DNA of 64,000 bases from contig JAEMBT020000005.1 of NCBI GenBank assembly GCA_018873245.2, forward strand, positions 7,054,001 to 7,118,000, in the 5' to 3' direction. Position numbers and translations under genes: made by a program. How positions within the stretch are numbered: position 1 is the first letter of the stretch; each line of letters starts with the position of its first letter. The notes under the pieces were generated by a model, which was given only the letters and a program-made list of their open reading frames with translations, had not been told where the DNA came from and searched no databases. Shown here one piece after another: positions 12,577-24,857 of this stretch. The stretch is from Archegozetes longisetosus. Taxonomy: Eukaryota > Arthropoda > Arachnida > Sarcoptiformes > Trhypochthoniidae.

Positions 12577-12885
12577 ACTTACAATATCAAACAGAATAGT
12601 AATTTAATGATGTTTTTGAAGAAACACACGCATTCAAGTTTTGCAAGTATCCTTTTGGTAAAGTTGAAAAGGACACGAATTCAGCTAATTGAATATTTGA
12701 AAAAAGAAGATTCTCTTGAGACTTTAGTGCAATAGAGCAAATAAGTATACTTTCATACGGTTTTATTTTTAGAAAATGTATTAATATAGTAAACACACTA
12801 ATGAAAGTGCATACAATTCAACTTATTACAAGAATTATAAATTTTCATATCACTTTTAAGTCTTCAAAGTAGATTGATTAGAGGC

Positions 12886-13172
12886 TAATAAGTCATATTC
12901 AGATTATATATAATTGTAAGACAGTCATTCTTTTACTTAAAGTAAGCTTAATTTTAGATTCAAATAAATATTCAAACAATCATGTAATTTAACTTTTGAG
13001 CGACACTTATTTGAAATGATGACTATTAGCCTGAGACAAAATCGGTATAAATAAATTAGTTACTTGATTATTTAAACATTTATCTAAATACAAAATAGAA
13101 ATATGTTTACCTTAAATAAAAGAATGACTGTCTTATATTTATGTATAACCTGAATATAACTTATTAGTTTGT
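12886..13172. mobile_element. Palindromic MITE
   Basis: The left arm (AATAAGTCATATTCAG ... GACAGTCATTCTTTTA) is matched in reverse complement by the right arm at 13098-13172 (TAAAAGAATGACTGTC ... CTGAATATAACTTATT). Arms are about 65-70 bp and mostly identical, with an unrelated 150-bp centre. No open frame. Confidence 0.6.
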
Positions 13173-14923
13173 AATGATATTTTGAAGATTCGAAAAGTCA
13201 TGTGAAATGATAAAATTTATCAAACGTCTTATCAAACGTAATATTATGCTGAATTGCACGCACTTTGTTAATCAATGTAGTCATTGATTTGACGTGAGAA
13301 AAATATGTATAAAAAACTAAGCTATTTCTAGTTAAAATGAACCTGACTTTTACCTTATTTCTGGCATGAGATCAATGATCAATATGTAGACTACATAAAA
13401 GCAACTTTGTCACGCCATAATAGTCGCCTTTGAAATAGACTGCATTGAAACGATCTAAGTTAATTATAACCATTCATACCAGACAATGAATCAAATTTTC
13501 CATCTAATCTTATTAATCTATATGTTTTTTGTGTTGCAAAAAGAAGAGGTTTCTGAATGCAAATGATTGCACGCCTTATGTAAATATTTGAGCGCTTTTA
13601 TTGATCAATTTGTTGACTAAGAATGAAACATAATTTTCTCTCGACTTGCTTAAAAGTTCTAACATTCTCTCAATAATCGACTACGTGTCCGCTAAGGTTT
13701 TCTTCATTACAATTAAGTGAGCAAAGCAAAACAGTTTTAGTTTGGCCTTTAAACTCATGTCAAACGACTTAGCATACAGTAGATTAAATGACGTCAACAT
13801 TTAAATGTTTTGCTCATAAAAATCAGAATAAGGGGTACTTTTCGATGTAATCAAAATTAGGTGAGCGCTTGTCATAGAGAAAACAGGTGATTTAAGTAAA
13901 TATAAAGCAAATCATTTGTAGCTTTGTGTTGTGACAATTTTTAGTCAATTTGATACCGAACTGGTTAATAGACTCCAATTATATTCCACTCGTCGTGTTC
14001 ACAGTTGTAGACGAGGTAATTAACGTTTAATAATAAAGGAATAAAGAAAATTTTAATATTTTTCACAACTTAGATATGAATAAGACACGAAAAATGTTTT
14101 GCGATCTATTTCTATAAAATATTTTGTTTTTCACGATTTGTTAGAAGATTTGTTAAAAGTTTGGATAAATTAGAAAAATTCGCTGTTCTTTTGAACTTGA
14201 CCTAGAAATAAACAGTAGTAAACTTAATACGGTTTTTACTATACTGTTGACCGAACTTAAAACCTTAGCCTGACTTTGATTTCCTGTTGGGCGTTTGTTT
14301 GTGCTTGTTTGGACTTTCGTGTGCTAAATCATTTGATTATTGTTTTACTTATGAAACAATTAAGAGCTCTATCTCTCAGATTATCAACTGTAGACTAATT
14401 TAAACGTTTGACTTCAAATTAAACAATAAGACTCATTAGTTTATAGTGATGTAATGAAAGCTGCTTGACTACATACTCAGTAACTAGTGAGCACCTTCAT
14501 AAAATAGAAAATATATTGAACTAATGAACAGCTTATTGGTTTGTGTTTAATATCAATCCTAACTCTGTATAGCTTTCAGTCAGAACACATTTGACGATTA
14601 AATAAGTCATTAAATCGAAAAGCTGTGAAACACAATAACGCCACATTTCATTTTATTATGCACTGTATAATGAACGGAGTTTATTGACTCGACTGCAAAT
14701 GTTTTAATGTTTACTCATATAAATGCAAATATAATAAAAGATTCACGCTTAAATTGAATATTGATATCAATTTTATGGAACAATTCTCTTGTTAAGCTTT
14801 CGAAAAAACATTCTAATCCTATAGATAACATAGAATTGGAATGTTAAGTTCAATAACGCATACCAAGTACTTTTTTGATAAAAGTTAGATAAAAGTTTTA
14901 TCGTAAGCTAGCACAGAGAAACA

Positions 14924-16113
14924 ATGGCCTCATTGTTGTTGTTTGGTTGTTTAGAACTATTACTGGTAATTTTAACTACTACTCAAAGTAACATGTCTTT
15001 CAAAGTTGAGCCGATCAGTAAACATACATTTGGTAAGATCTTTACTTTTCCTAACTACTTCCTTCTAACCTTTAAACACTGCTTACTATCATTTCTTAAA
15101 TTAAGATCTCGGAGAAGGGCCTTACTGGGACCCAAAGACGCAATCTCTCTTTCATGTTGATGCTTTTGCTGGTGATGTCTGTCGCTTGAACGTGACAACG
15201 GGTGAAACGGAGAAATTCAATTTGAAAGACTTGGTCACTATTGTGATCCCTTATGAAAATAGCGATCATTTACTATTAGTTAGTTTGAGAAATAAAGTCG
15301 TTAAACTTGATTGGAGTACAAAGAAATATGAAGTTATAGCCGAAGTAGCACACCAACTCAAAGGAAAAGAAAGGTTTAACGATGGAAAGATTGATGCCAT
15401 GGGAAGGCTATGGATCGGCACTGTTCTAGATGGACCTAATGGTGCAGTTGCTGGGGCCGGCAGCCTCTATAGACTTGATAACAATCAGTTCATTAAAATG
15501 TCCGATAAGTTCACGCTTTCGAATGGTATGACTTGGAATCTGAACAACACTAAGTTGTACTTCAACGATTCTGAAGATAGAAAAATCTATGTCTTTGATT
15601 ACGATCTAAAGCATGGATCGATTAGTAAGAAATTCAAATTCTTAAGTTTTCGTAGAAAACATTTTGCTTAAAGCTTACTTTTTTCAATTTTAGGCAATAA
15701 GAAAGTGTTTGTTTCATGTGAAGGAAATCCTGACTTCAAGTCTGGTGAATTTCCTGACGGCATGACTATTGATAAGAATGGCAAACTATGGGTTTCATTA
15801 TATGGTGGCGGACGCGTTGTGCAGATCAACCCCGAAACTGGTAACAGTTTTACTCTTTTTTATTTAGTTTCAAATTTTTTTTATAACTAAAGGCAAAGTC
15901 GAGAACTCAGTGAGTGTTCCAGCATCACAATCGACTTCAGTTGCTTTCGGTGGTCATCTTTACGACCAATTGTATGTCACTTCTGGCAATGGTGCACTTT
16001 CTAATGAAGAAAAGGCTAAACACCCAGACGCTGGTAAAATATTTAGAATCACAGCAGATGGAGATATTCTTCGTGGTGCAGGTCCTGCGCAAACATATAA
16101 AGCTCAACAATGA
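14924..16113 (+). CDS. Secreted SMP-30/regucalcin-like protein (luciferin-regenerating-enzyme type), copy A
   Basis: Six-bladed beta-propeller of the SMP-30/gluconolactonase family, metal-binding lactonase-type enzymes. Exons 14924-15032, 15106-15624, 15694-15840, 15893-16113 (introns 73, 69 and 52 bp, all GT-AG, all phase 1), giving 331 residues, normal for the family. Residues 1-22 look like a signal peptide, so it acts outside the cell or in the secretory path, unlike cytosolic vertebrate regucalcin. The metal-ligand segments are there: DLGEGPYWD (Glu), [21 protein letters not shown] (Asn), LSNGMTW (Asn) and FPDGMTID (Asp). Convergent with copy B at 18642-19687. Substrate unknown. Confidence 0.9.
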
Positions 16114-16499
16114 CCATGAAATAGGAAAATGAAAGTTTCCACAACTATTTTAATTATTATAAATATATTATGAAATTAAAATTTTACTGGAGTATTTTTT
16201 CTATCAATATCTGTAATAATCTTTCGAAATTTTTTATTAACATGAGTTTGAGTAAATTTTGGTTCATTTTTCAAAGCATCAAATTTCTTGACTTAGTTTT
16301 TAAAAGTTTATACAGTACGCAGACTTTACAATGTAGTATACGTAGTAAGTGATGAAACAGTGTTTTTCATAACAAGTTACTCTCCGCCCAAACTTATACA
16401 CAAATATGGGTATGATCAGTATTACTCAGACAAAAATGAAAATAAATACAAACAGTATGATAGAGCCTTTCGCTACAACAAAATAATTGTACTTCTGTT

Positions 16500-16983
16500 A
16501 TGAAAAACATGTCTGCACCTAATCAACAATATATTATTCACGCGACAAATCCTGAGCTGGATCGATATGACAGTCAAGATAAAAAGTTTGTTACTGCTAT
16601 GTGTAAGCATTGTTTGAATTAAACTTACTTTTGGTTTAATTTGGAGAGAAACTAAATATTGTTTCAATTTTCACTTAACTTCAGGCATATTCACAATAGT
16701 AACATCCGCCGTTTTGATCGCACTATTTATCTTGATTGGTGATTCATTTCGATACGTAGTTATGATAATTGTTTTTGTGACAGTTATCTCAGTATTTATA
16801 GCATACTGGGTGCGAAGACCGAGAATTCTATTTGGTTTGGGATCCACAACTTCGGTTAAAGTGCCCAACTATCAGGTCCACATAGTACCTGTTATGCCAC
16901 CTCAGGCTCTCGGTTCAACTAGTGAAGGATATTATGTTTATCCAACCACTTATGATGCCCAAAGAGTTAATACTTTCAAGTAA
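16500..16983 (+). CDS. Small two-TM protein, unknown
   Basis: Two exons, 16500-16602 and 16685-16983, joined by an 82-bp GT-AG intron, giving 133 residues. Start at ATG 16500 (a second ATG at 16509 gives MSAPNQQ). The N-terminus is polar (about 34 residues). Two adjacent hydrophobic segments follow (VTSAVLIALFILIG and YVVMIIVFVTVISVFIAYW), then a WVRRPR basic stop-transfer and a polar Pro/Tyr-rich tail with PVMPPQALG. This topology suggests a small membrane protein with both ends cytoplasmic. It ends about 0.5 kb before the 3' end of the opposite-strand gene. I do not recognise the family. Confidence 0.65.
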
Positions 16984-17506
16984 AGTCTTCTTTCATCGGT
17001 ACACAGAATTCAGTTTATTCACTTAATATCTGTATCTAATTGTGTTTTTGCTTACTCTCAACTGTCTCTAAGAGTTATCTGAAATTGAATTTTATTTTTC
17101 TACTTTTGGATGAGCCTAAAAACAGAACTTGACCCAAATAATAAATGTAAATAAAGTGAACTTCACTTTTGATGCAATGAAATAATGAAATATTTTTGAT
17201 ATGAAATGTTGCGTTTCTTTTATTGATTGGATTTGCGCACACTTGTGTCATTTGAAAAAGGTCTCGTAAAAATTTCCATCAATCATGATTATTGCTAAGC
17301 TTTAATGCTTTTTAACGATTTATAACTAAATTATCGATGTATGATTTCCGCTTACGTGCGAACTTCACTTATGTTTTTACGCGTCTGTTTTCCAATTCAT
17401 AGCACATGAGAGAAAAAAATATATACATTTCGAAAGTAAAAATGTTTATTTAATAAATAAATTTGATCAGTTTTAAATTATTTGATTCAGTAGTAACAGA
17501 TATAAA
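16984..17506. other. Noncoding spacer between convergent genes
   Basis: Holds the two 3' ends. AATAAA-like motifs occur near 17150 (+) and, read on the - strand, near 17450. Nothing else seen. Confidence 0.4.
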
Positions 17507-18266
17507 TTATGAAACCAACTGATTTCTATACTTTTTACCGAATGTAATATCTTCTCCTGCACGGAATATAAGCCAATGAGACTCATTAAGACGGTCAAAC
17601 TCGATAGCATATTGTTTATCTTCAAGTTCTTTAGCTTTTATATCGATCTGTTGCTTGAATACAATTACAGCCCATGTATTTCCTATACCATAATTTTTGT
17701 CTAACTTCGATTTCAAACTTTTAGTCACTTTGTTAAGCCTTTTGGTGCTATCAGTTACGTTGTCATATTTAATAAAATAAGTTGATGTCCAGTCTTCTAT
17801 TCTGTCCATTTGTGCTTCAGATATATTCTTGCCCTTAACCACAGGATATGAAGCTATTAATAGATAATGCTTTTTATTTGCAGTTAACGAGGCCCATAAA
17901 CCATATAGCCTTTTGCTCAATATATCAGTTGAATTTGAATTAACAACAACACTGAATTTGAACGAATCTTGTTGAAAGGCATTGTCCAATTCTGATTTGA
18001 CAATTCTGGTTGTTTTCTTTATGCCCAACTTTTGGACCAACGTCTTTTTCAGAACAGTTTTGCATTTGTCAATCTCTTCCTTAACCATATTTGTTTCGTG
18101 TACTTTGATTACAATTTTCGGATCTTGTTCACCTTGCAAATAGTCTAAAGAATTGTTCAGTTAGAACTTAACGCTTTAGTATGTTTTCAAAGTTAGAAAA
18201 CTTACCGCAAGATATAGTATGCCAATTGAGATAAATTAAAACGAATAATATGGTTAGAAAGTTCAT
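17507..18266 (-). CDS. Secreted protein with an internal duplication, unknown
   Basis: Two exons on the - strand: 18266-18206 (signal peptide MNFLTILFVLIYLNWHTISC) and 18144-17507, joined by a 61-bp GT-AG intron, giving 232 residues. The mature part seems to be two related halves: a segment VKSELDNAF... then SFKFSVVV then ...HYLLIASYP, and again LKSKLDKNY... then TWAVIVF then ...HWLIFRAG. Each half fits helix-strand-strand. Lys-rich, with very few Cys. No family recognised; sequence and secretion would fit an extracellular or salivary-type binding protein, which is inference only. Confidence 0.7.
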
Positions 18267-18641
18267 GCTTATTCATATGATCAGTTGGATATGAGTGGAA
18301 TTTTGTGGAGAACTAAGTCCTTTTAACCCTAAGTACTTTTGTTTTTAAACCTTAATTTATCCTTTATTTGTTTAATATGACGGCTCCTGCATATAACTCA
18401 TAACCATTAATATTCATAACAATTTTTAGCTTTTAAGTCTAAACTTTGCACATTAATCGATTTTCAAAAGCCATTCTTAATTTTTTAAAAATTAAATTAT
18501 TAATTTATTAATCACTTTTTGACCTTAGTATTTAATTATTTTGAAAGTAAAATAAAACTTTCATTTAACCTATTGATAGCAAAAATATGAACAAAACCTA
18601 TATTCTATAAGAGAGTACAGAAACATTTATTGCTAAACAAT

Positions 18642-19687
18642 TTAAGCCTTTGGTCTATACATGATACCACCTCTAAGACTGGTAGCATCAGCAGTGATGC
18701 GATGGACTTTACCACAAGATGGGTGAGTTGTTCTTTGGTCGGGACCGAAGTTCTTGTAAGCGGTTGTAACAAATAGTTGATCGAAATTGGGTCCACCGAA
18801 GGCTAGTGAAGTGGTCAATGGACATGGAACTGATACGGAATCTTCAACTTTTCCAGTTTCTGGGTTTACTTTGAAAACTCTTCCTCCAGCATAAGAAGCT
18901 GACCATAAATGTCCACTTTGATCACGGGTCAGACCGTCCGGATGGTCATCGGCGGTGAAGTCGGTATTATTGGCGCAATTGACTAAAATTTTTTTGTTTG
19001 CTGAAAAAAATCACATCAAAATTAATAATAAACTTAAATATAATTAAACCTGAGCATAAATAAGTACTTACAAAGTGTTCCTTTTTCGAGATCAAAATCA
19101 AAGACGAATATTTTTCTTCCTTCGGAGTCGTTGACAAACATTTTTTTATTATCGTGAGACCACGTCATACCATTTGTGAGCCAAAAACCTTCAGCTTCTT
19201 TGATGAATTTATTTCCTTCAACTTTGTAAAGGTTTCCCTTTCCCTCAACAATTCCTCCGTTGCCTTCCAATATGGTTCCCATCCATAATCTTCCCGAAGC
19301 GTCAGCTTTTCCATCATTAAATCTTTCTTTGCCTTTAAGTTCAGGCGCAACTTCAGCTAAGACTTCAGTTTTCTTAGTCTTCCAGTTGAGTTTGACGATC
19401 TTGTTTCTCTGAGTCACCAAAATGTCTTCTCCGTTAGGATAGGGGTGAACTAAAGTGAGCAAATCAGTCAACTTATGACATTCACCGTCACCACTTGTAG
19501 TGTTGAGTCGACAAACTGAAAAACCATTGATGTCCACGTGCCATAAGACCTGTTGCTTTTCATCCCAATGCGGTCCTTCGCCTAAATCGTAGGCACCCTT
19601 TTCGCAGGGCTCTACTTTATAGTTAACTTTTGCATTAGAAATATGCAAGACGATAGCTAAGAATAAAGTAATAATTTTAAAGGCCAT
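18642..19687 (-). CDS. Secreted SMP-30/regucalcin-like protein, copy B
   Basis: Paralogue of 14924-16113. Exons on the - strand 19687-19072 and 19000-18642, one 71-bp intron, 324 residues. Signal peptide in the first 18 residues (MAFKIITLFLAIVLHISNA). Metal-ligand motifs: [38 protein letters not shown] and DDHPDGLTRD. The single intron lies at the same place and phase as intron 2 of copy A (before NKK); the other two introns of copy A are missing here. The C-terminus GGIMYRPKA differs. Complete and unbroken. Confidence 0.9.
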
Positions 19688-19946
19688 TGTTTAAATAAAT
19701 CAAAATTGAAACAAAAATGAGTTGAAAACTTTGATGAGTATTACACAGAAGAATGACTTATATTTAAGCCAAGTCGCTGCTTATCATTGTGCGAAAAATG
19801 ACATTTGTTTTAAATTTTGTAAGTTTTGTTTTGTAATAAAACTATATCTACCATTTCAAGGCTGTTATGCATTTATTTAACATTTTGCTTCAGCTTAGAG
19901 TTCAGTCGATCATCAAATGTTAATAATGGTAGCAGGTTTTTAAATC

Positions 19947-20096
19947 TTAAGAGTCAAATACAGATTTCGAAATCATTTCCGTCATGTTCTCATTTAAAAA
20001 GATAAGTTGCTGTAAGAGCAAGAAATTACCAGATATCAATATAGCCGCTAATACAAGTATTATAAGTATAAATAGTTTCAAACTTGTATTTGCCAT
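19947..20096 (-). CDS. Possible 49-residue membrane or secreted peptide
   Basis: ATG at 20096 opens a 49-codon frame with a strongly hydrophobic N-terminus (LKLFILIILVLAAILIS) followed by a short polar tail ending SVFDS. It could be a micropeptide, or a signal-peptide exon ending at a GT (GTAATT) whose later exons I could not find. Weak, but the hydrophobic start next to the SMP-30 gene is worth recording. Confidence 0.25.
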   Translation of the reverse strand: MANTSLKLFILIILVLAAILISGNFLLLQQLIFLNENMTEMISKSVFDS

Positions 20097-21703
20097 AGTT
20101 TATAGTTTTAAACTTTACGATAAGATTTCGTGAATCAAAATGCAAATAAATGTGAAGTCATATAAAAGTATTCCTTCATAAGCACAGCATACTTAAGAAC
20201 TGTTATATGAACGCATAAAACGTGATTTATTTGGAACTGTATTAGATGAAAAATGGCAACATTTTTTTAGTTCAGCTGATCAAATAACGCAATTCATAGC
20301 AATTCTGATTTACGAAATTTAGAATTATGTAAGAGTTCGGAATATATCTGCTATGTTTTGAACATGCAGATAAGTTTTTTAATTATCTCTCAAGAGCATG
20401 TTTAATGCACGTGGTTTTATGAGAATTGAACAAAGTATTGCTTCAAGTCGACTGTGTTTTCACTTGTCATTCTCAGTGAAAGCAGTTTCGTTAACGAGTC
20501 AGGTTTGTACGTAAACTCTAAGGATTAGACTGAAAACAATTCACTTCAATTTTGTTATTTTGTTCATCTTCAATTTTCACTTCAGAATATTTATTATTAT
20601 AAGTTTATAGGTTTAAGTTTGAACATTTCACTTATTTAGACTTTTAAGATTTAAACATTTTCTATTTCATGCATTAATAAGAGCTGAAATTGGAGTGAAT
20701 TCTTATTACTTTATTTTATTTTTATCACTAAAAACTATCATTTTTTCAAATTAGTTTTTAATGGTTATTACTTATTGCGAAAATATGAAACACTATATTA
20801 GAAATTAATGACTAGTAATCAAAGTCAAGTTCGGGATTTTCCTCAGTGTTCAGAGCCTAGAATCGAATTATTTATTAAGACTATATTTCACTTTAATGAT
20901 AAATAACTATTAAAACTAAAAGCTATTCCATACTTAATATTAAACTTTGATAACTGATTAGTATGTAACAAAGTCTGTTTCTAATTGAGAGCATTCAACT
21001 CATCAATATATAATCAGTAAGATACTAATATTTAATAAGGCTTATGATGAGTTGAAAGAACAAATTGACAAAATCTACTCTGGAATTTGCATGAACAAGA
21101 TTATGAAGAGTGTTTCTCCCTGAAACGACTGAGTTGTGACCCATTAAAGTAACTGACTTTGCTCAGAGTATATGATAAGGTTTTGCGTGTGATAACACAA
21201 TTAGATAAGACTCTTGTACCTGTATCTGAGGTACTTTTCCACAAAATGATTATATTTTAACCTCTAAATAGACATATCGATCATTTTGAGTACTTTTGCA
21301 CTGCAATTGCTATGTAACTAAAATCCTAAATACTTAAGCTGACAAAGAATTAATGCTAGTTTTTTAATCACGTAAGTTATTAAACGAATTAGTTGTTGTA
21401 TATATAAATAAAATTGCCCTCAAATATATACGCCACATATACTGACAGCATAAGCTGTTTACTCCTCGTTTGGAACTTTTCCAATTAAATATTTTCTTAG
21501 GAATCATTGGTGTCATTATGGTAATGACTCGATAGATACGATGTGATGTAACGATAGGCAGATTTGCGTCATCGACTCTCACAGGCATACTATTTCTCTG
21601 TTCATTATTCAGATCTAGTTGATGCACTTGAAAACTATCATAAGATTTATTTTTAAAATCAACTTAACTTTTCTGTTATTGTTCGTTTTCATATGAAAGA
21701 GTG
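20097..21703. other. Noncoding
   Basis: No supported gene. An 87-codon frame on the - strand at 21364-21627 opens on GTG and resembles nothing I know. Confidence 0.4.
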
Positions 21704-22556
21704 ATGACTTTAGAAAATTTTACAATTACTGTTATCTTTGATATGGATGACTCTTATTAGGTAATTATTGATTTTTCTTTATATTTAGAAATTATATTGT
21801 TCAATTGACAGACACAGAGTCTAGATACGAAAAAGCTATCAATTCTGTCACAACAAGATATGAATATCCCTTTCAGCTGAAATGTGAGTATAATGTACTT
21901 TAATGCTTTTAACTTTCATCTCATGCTGGTATTAAATTTTGCAGTTGTGGCAACTTTTCTGCCATACATTCAATTATGAAGTTTTCATTTGTTCATTGAA
22001 TTCATTTAGTAAAAGTGATGGGTCGAACTGGGCAAGAATCAGCAGAAATAATAACTAACGAATTAGACCTACCGATCACCGTCGACCAATATCTCGAACA
22101 AATCAATTTAGAGTATTTGAAAGTGTTCAACGATGTGTCGTTTATGCCGGGAGCAGAAAAATTGATTAAACATTTGCACAACAATTCTATTCCTATGGCT
22201 ATCGCGACCAGCAGTAAAACTTCTACTTTTCAACTGAAGACTAAAAACTACAAACATATCTTCGACTTATTTGATCACATTTTGATAGCAACCGACGATC
22301 CGGAAATAACTCGCGGAAAACCAGATCCACAAACTTTTTGGTCTGTGCCTCAAGATTTGCGATCAAACCGAAGGATATGTCAAACGTTCTTGTGTTTGAA
22401 GACTCGCCCTCAGGAGTCATGGGCGCCATGTCTGCGGGTATGCAATGTGTTTGGGTTCCAGATCCTAGACTTGATAAAAGTTTTGCAAAGGCCACTATAG
22501 TTTTGGATTCTTTGTCACAATTCCGTCCAGAATTGTTTGGTTTACCCAAATTTTAA
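21704..22556 (+). CDS. HAD-family phosphatase, pseudouridine-5'-phosphatase-like
   Basis: HAD hydrolase resembling animal HDHD1, which dephosphorylates pseudouridine 5'-phosphate in the cytosol. Exons 21704-21760, 21812-21883 and 22010-22556, introns 51 and 126 bp. Exon 1 carries HAD motif I (IFDMD, catalytic Asp pair). Exon 3 has the cap segment KVMGRTGQESAEII, motif II (AIATSS), motif III (GKPDPQTF) and motif IV (VFEDSPSGVMGAMSAGM), and ends PELFGLPKF like HDHD1. Two one-base losses break the frame: at about 21747 just after motif I, and in the T-run at about 22334-22338. All motifs survive, so a real gene with base-calling gaps is likelier than a pseudogene. Confidence 0.75.
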
Positions 22557-23232
22557 ACTTGATTATAGTTAATGTTAAATAGTTCTATTTTCCATTACGA
22601 ATTTGGAGCTTAATAAATGATTAAATCAAAGCAAATTTGAATTATTGTCATTCATAATCTTTTACTAAATACTTTGTTGACAAAATGAAAGGGGAACAAA
22701 CTTTTTATTCAAGGGACATCATATGATATGAACAATCAGTTTAGAGACTAAAAGAATCTGTAACTAAAACATGATGATAGGTTTTTAGTTCATGGTTGTT
22801 AGAGGAAAACATTCATTTAGAATGCTATCGTATTAAGTAGGCTTAATATGAAATTAAAATGACTATTGTGGATTGCTTTGTATTGTGATATTTAATAAGA
22901 GTTTGTCTCACAAACTCAGTTCACTCATAAAGCTATCGTTTCAAATGATAGCTCATGAATTGAATACGAAAGAACCGAGAAAATATCAATAGTGATCAAT
23001 ATTGAATGTGACATTTTATGTGAAAAGTTTTTAACTTTTCTTTCACAACCTACTAGAGGGTCGCTAAGTCGCAAAACTTGACGTCAGGTTCTATAAGAAT
23101 CACGTTTAAAGTCTCATCTAAGTGAGCCGCGATACAAAAAATGTTGAAAGATACATTTAATTTTCAGTTTTGGTCAAGAATGAGATTCTAGAAATTTATC
23201 CATATGGTGTTTTGAAAGTCCTTTCACAAGTA

Positions 23233-23401
23233 CAGTATACTCCCGATTTGGTACTCCGCTTAATGGCAATTTTCGATTTTGGCAAACGCTTTCTTGTGCT
23301 CCGACTAACCCTATGACCCCTTTAGTGATATTATGACTCAGTCGAATTTTGGCAACGCATTTTCGAAGCCGCAATGAATTGCCAAAATCGGGTGTATACT
23401 G
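23233..23401. mobile_element. 169-bp MITE, pogo/Tc1-type with TA duplication
   Basis: Ends CAGTATACTCCCGATTTGG and inverted CAGTATACACCCGATTTTGG, about 20 bp, flanked by TA on both sides (23231-23232, 23402-23403). Subterminal GGCAA repeats face each other. No coding capacity. Confidence 0.75.
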
Positions 23402-24196
23402 TAATAAATTTTACATTGCTGAGGAGACTGAATTATATGTGGAATTTCAAGTGGGCTGCGTACTTCCAATAATTTAAAACTTATCCTCCTGTGAATGAAT
23501 TGTCATGATACCCTACATAATTGCACTAGAATAAGCACAAATTATAAATTTTGGAATCTTTACTTCAAACGATTAAAAAAAGTGATAAAATTTTCCTTAA
23601 ATATAAAGGCTGTGTTTGCGAGTTGGCAATTTTACAGTATTGCTGAAAACTATGCTGGCTAACAATATTGCCAATATGGTAAATGATAGAACACAAAGCA
23701 GATCAATTGAATGATTAAATCAAGTTATAACCCAAACTGTTTTTCATTGTGAATAATTTTGGAAACAGATAACAATTTAAAAGAGTTTCGCGCGCTCTAT
23801 TCTAATATATAAAATCTAAATTGAAGCATCATATAATTATTGTGAAATCGATTTTAATTCATATAAAATAGGTCAATAATGAAAACAGTTTACCAATTCG
23901 GTCATGGCCTCTCAACTTATTAAATATTGTTAGTTAGCGTCATTTACAACAATAATCATAAGTGAATGCTAGAATAGAAACTTTAGGTCAAAATAATTTT
24001 GACTCTGGTTATTGATGTTAGATAAGAAATATGTAAAAACAAATTTCTTTAAATAATTATTCCCTAAAATCATATGTGGTTCTATTCACGTAAAAGATTT
24101 ATAAAAATAGTCGATAATTTAATTTTTTCAATTGATAATAATATCAAAACATGAATCATGAATTGTGTTTTTATAGTTATTTTCAATCAATAATAT

Positions 24197-24556
24197 CAAA
24201 GATTCTCAAACTATTTTGTGGGCGGCTCACTTTCAGTGTAGACAAGATTTCGCGAACTACTAAGTCAATTTTAGAGAAAATTCTATGTTAATAATTCACC
24301 ATAAGAATTTTCATGGAAAAATAGTAGGTAATGGTCAAGTTTTGATACATTTCATGAGTGGAAACTCAACATTTCTTCTATAAATATTCTCATTATCTTA
24401 ATAACAAATTAATTTTATTCTGGCAAATAAAATATAGAATTGAATCTATCGGAAGAGGCAATCAACTTCTGATAATTTTCTGAAATTATTCTGCGAATCC
24501 TTAAAAAATGTTCGCGACCCTTTTTTAGGCCGCACCACGACGTTTGAGAGGCTTCT
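24197..24556. mobile_element. Decayed hAT-like non-autonomous element
   Basis: The left end has AGATTCTCAAACTATTTTGTG followed by GGCGGCTCAC; the inverted right end has AGCCTCTCAAACGTCGTGGTG and GCGGCC. This is the pattern of hAT termini (CTCAAACxxxGTGG). The interior has no frame, and target duplications are not clear. Confidence 0.4.
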
Positions 24557-24857
24557 AATAGTTAACTTGATTATACTTTATGATCAAACTGTAATGTACA
24601 ATACTTAAAGCTATTGAGAGTGTCTTACATTATACTGAGATATATGCAAATAGAGATTTCCTTTTAAAAAGTAATTGTAATAGAGAACACTTACTTTCGA
24701 TTCACGAATGAATAGTGAATAAAATTAATAATCGCTTTGCGTTTTTCTTTACTATTGCTGCTATTTTTCATACTTCGTCACAAGAGAAAGCATAAGATGG
24801 TTCTTAGTTAATCACTTTCTTTCTATCGTTTAATTGTGTGAAAGAGATTTTAATCAA

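Larger units (their letters stand above)
11994..14923. other. Long noncoding interval with MITEs
   Basis: About 2.9 kb with no convincing exon on either strand. It contains a decayed hAT-type MITE and a palindromic MITE listed separately; from about 13200 to 14900 I see nothing but AT-rich sequence. Confidence 0.5.
22557..24857. other. Noncoding, two MITEs
   Basis: About 2.3 kb with no exon-like frame; MITEs at 23233-23401 and 24197-24556 are listed separately. Confidence 0.45.

Noticed and set aside
21364-21627. 87-codon - strand frame as a gene
   Set aside because: Opens on GTG, has no recognised motif, and no flanking exon was found.
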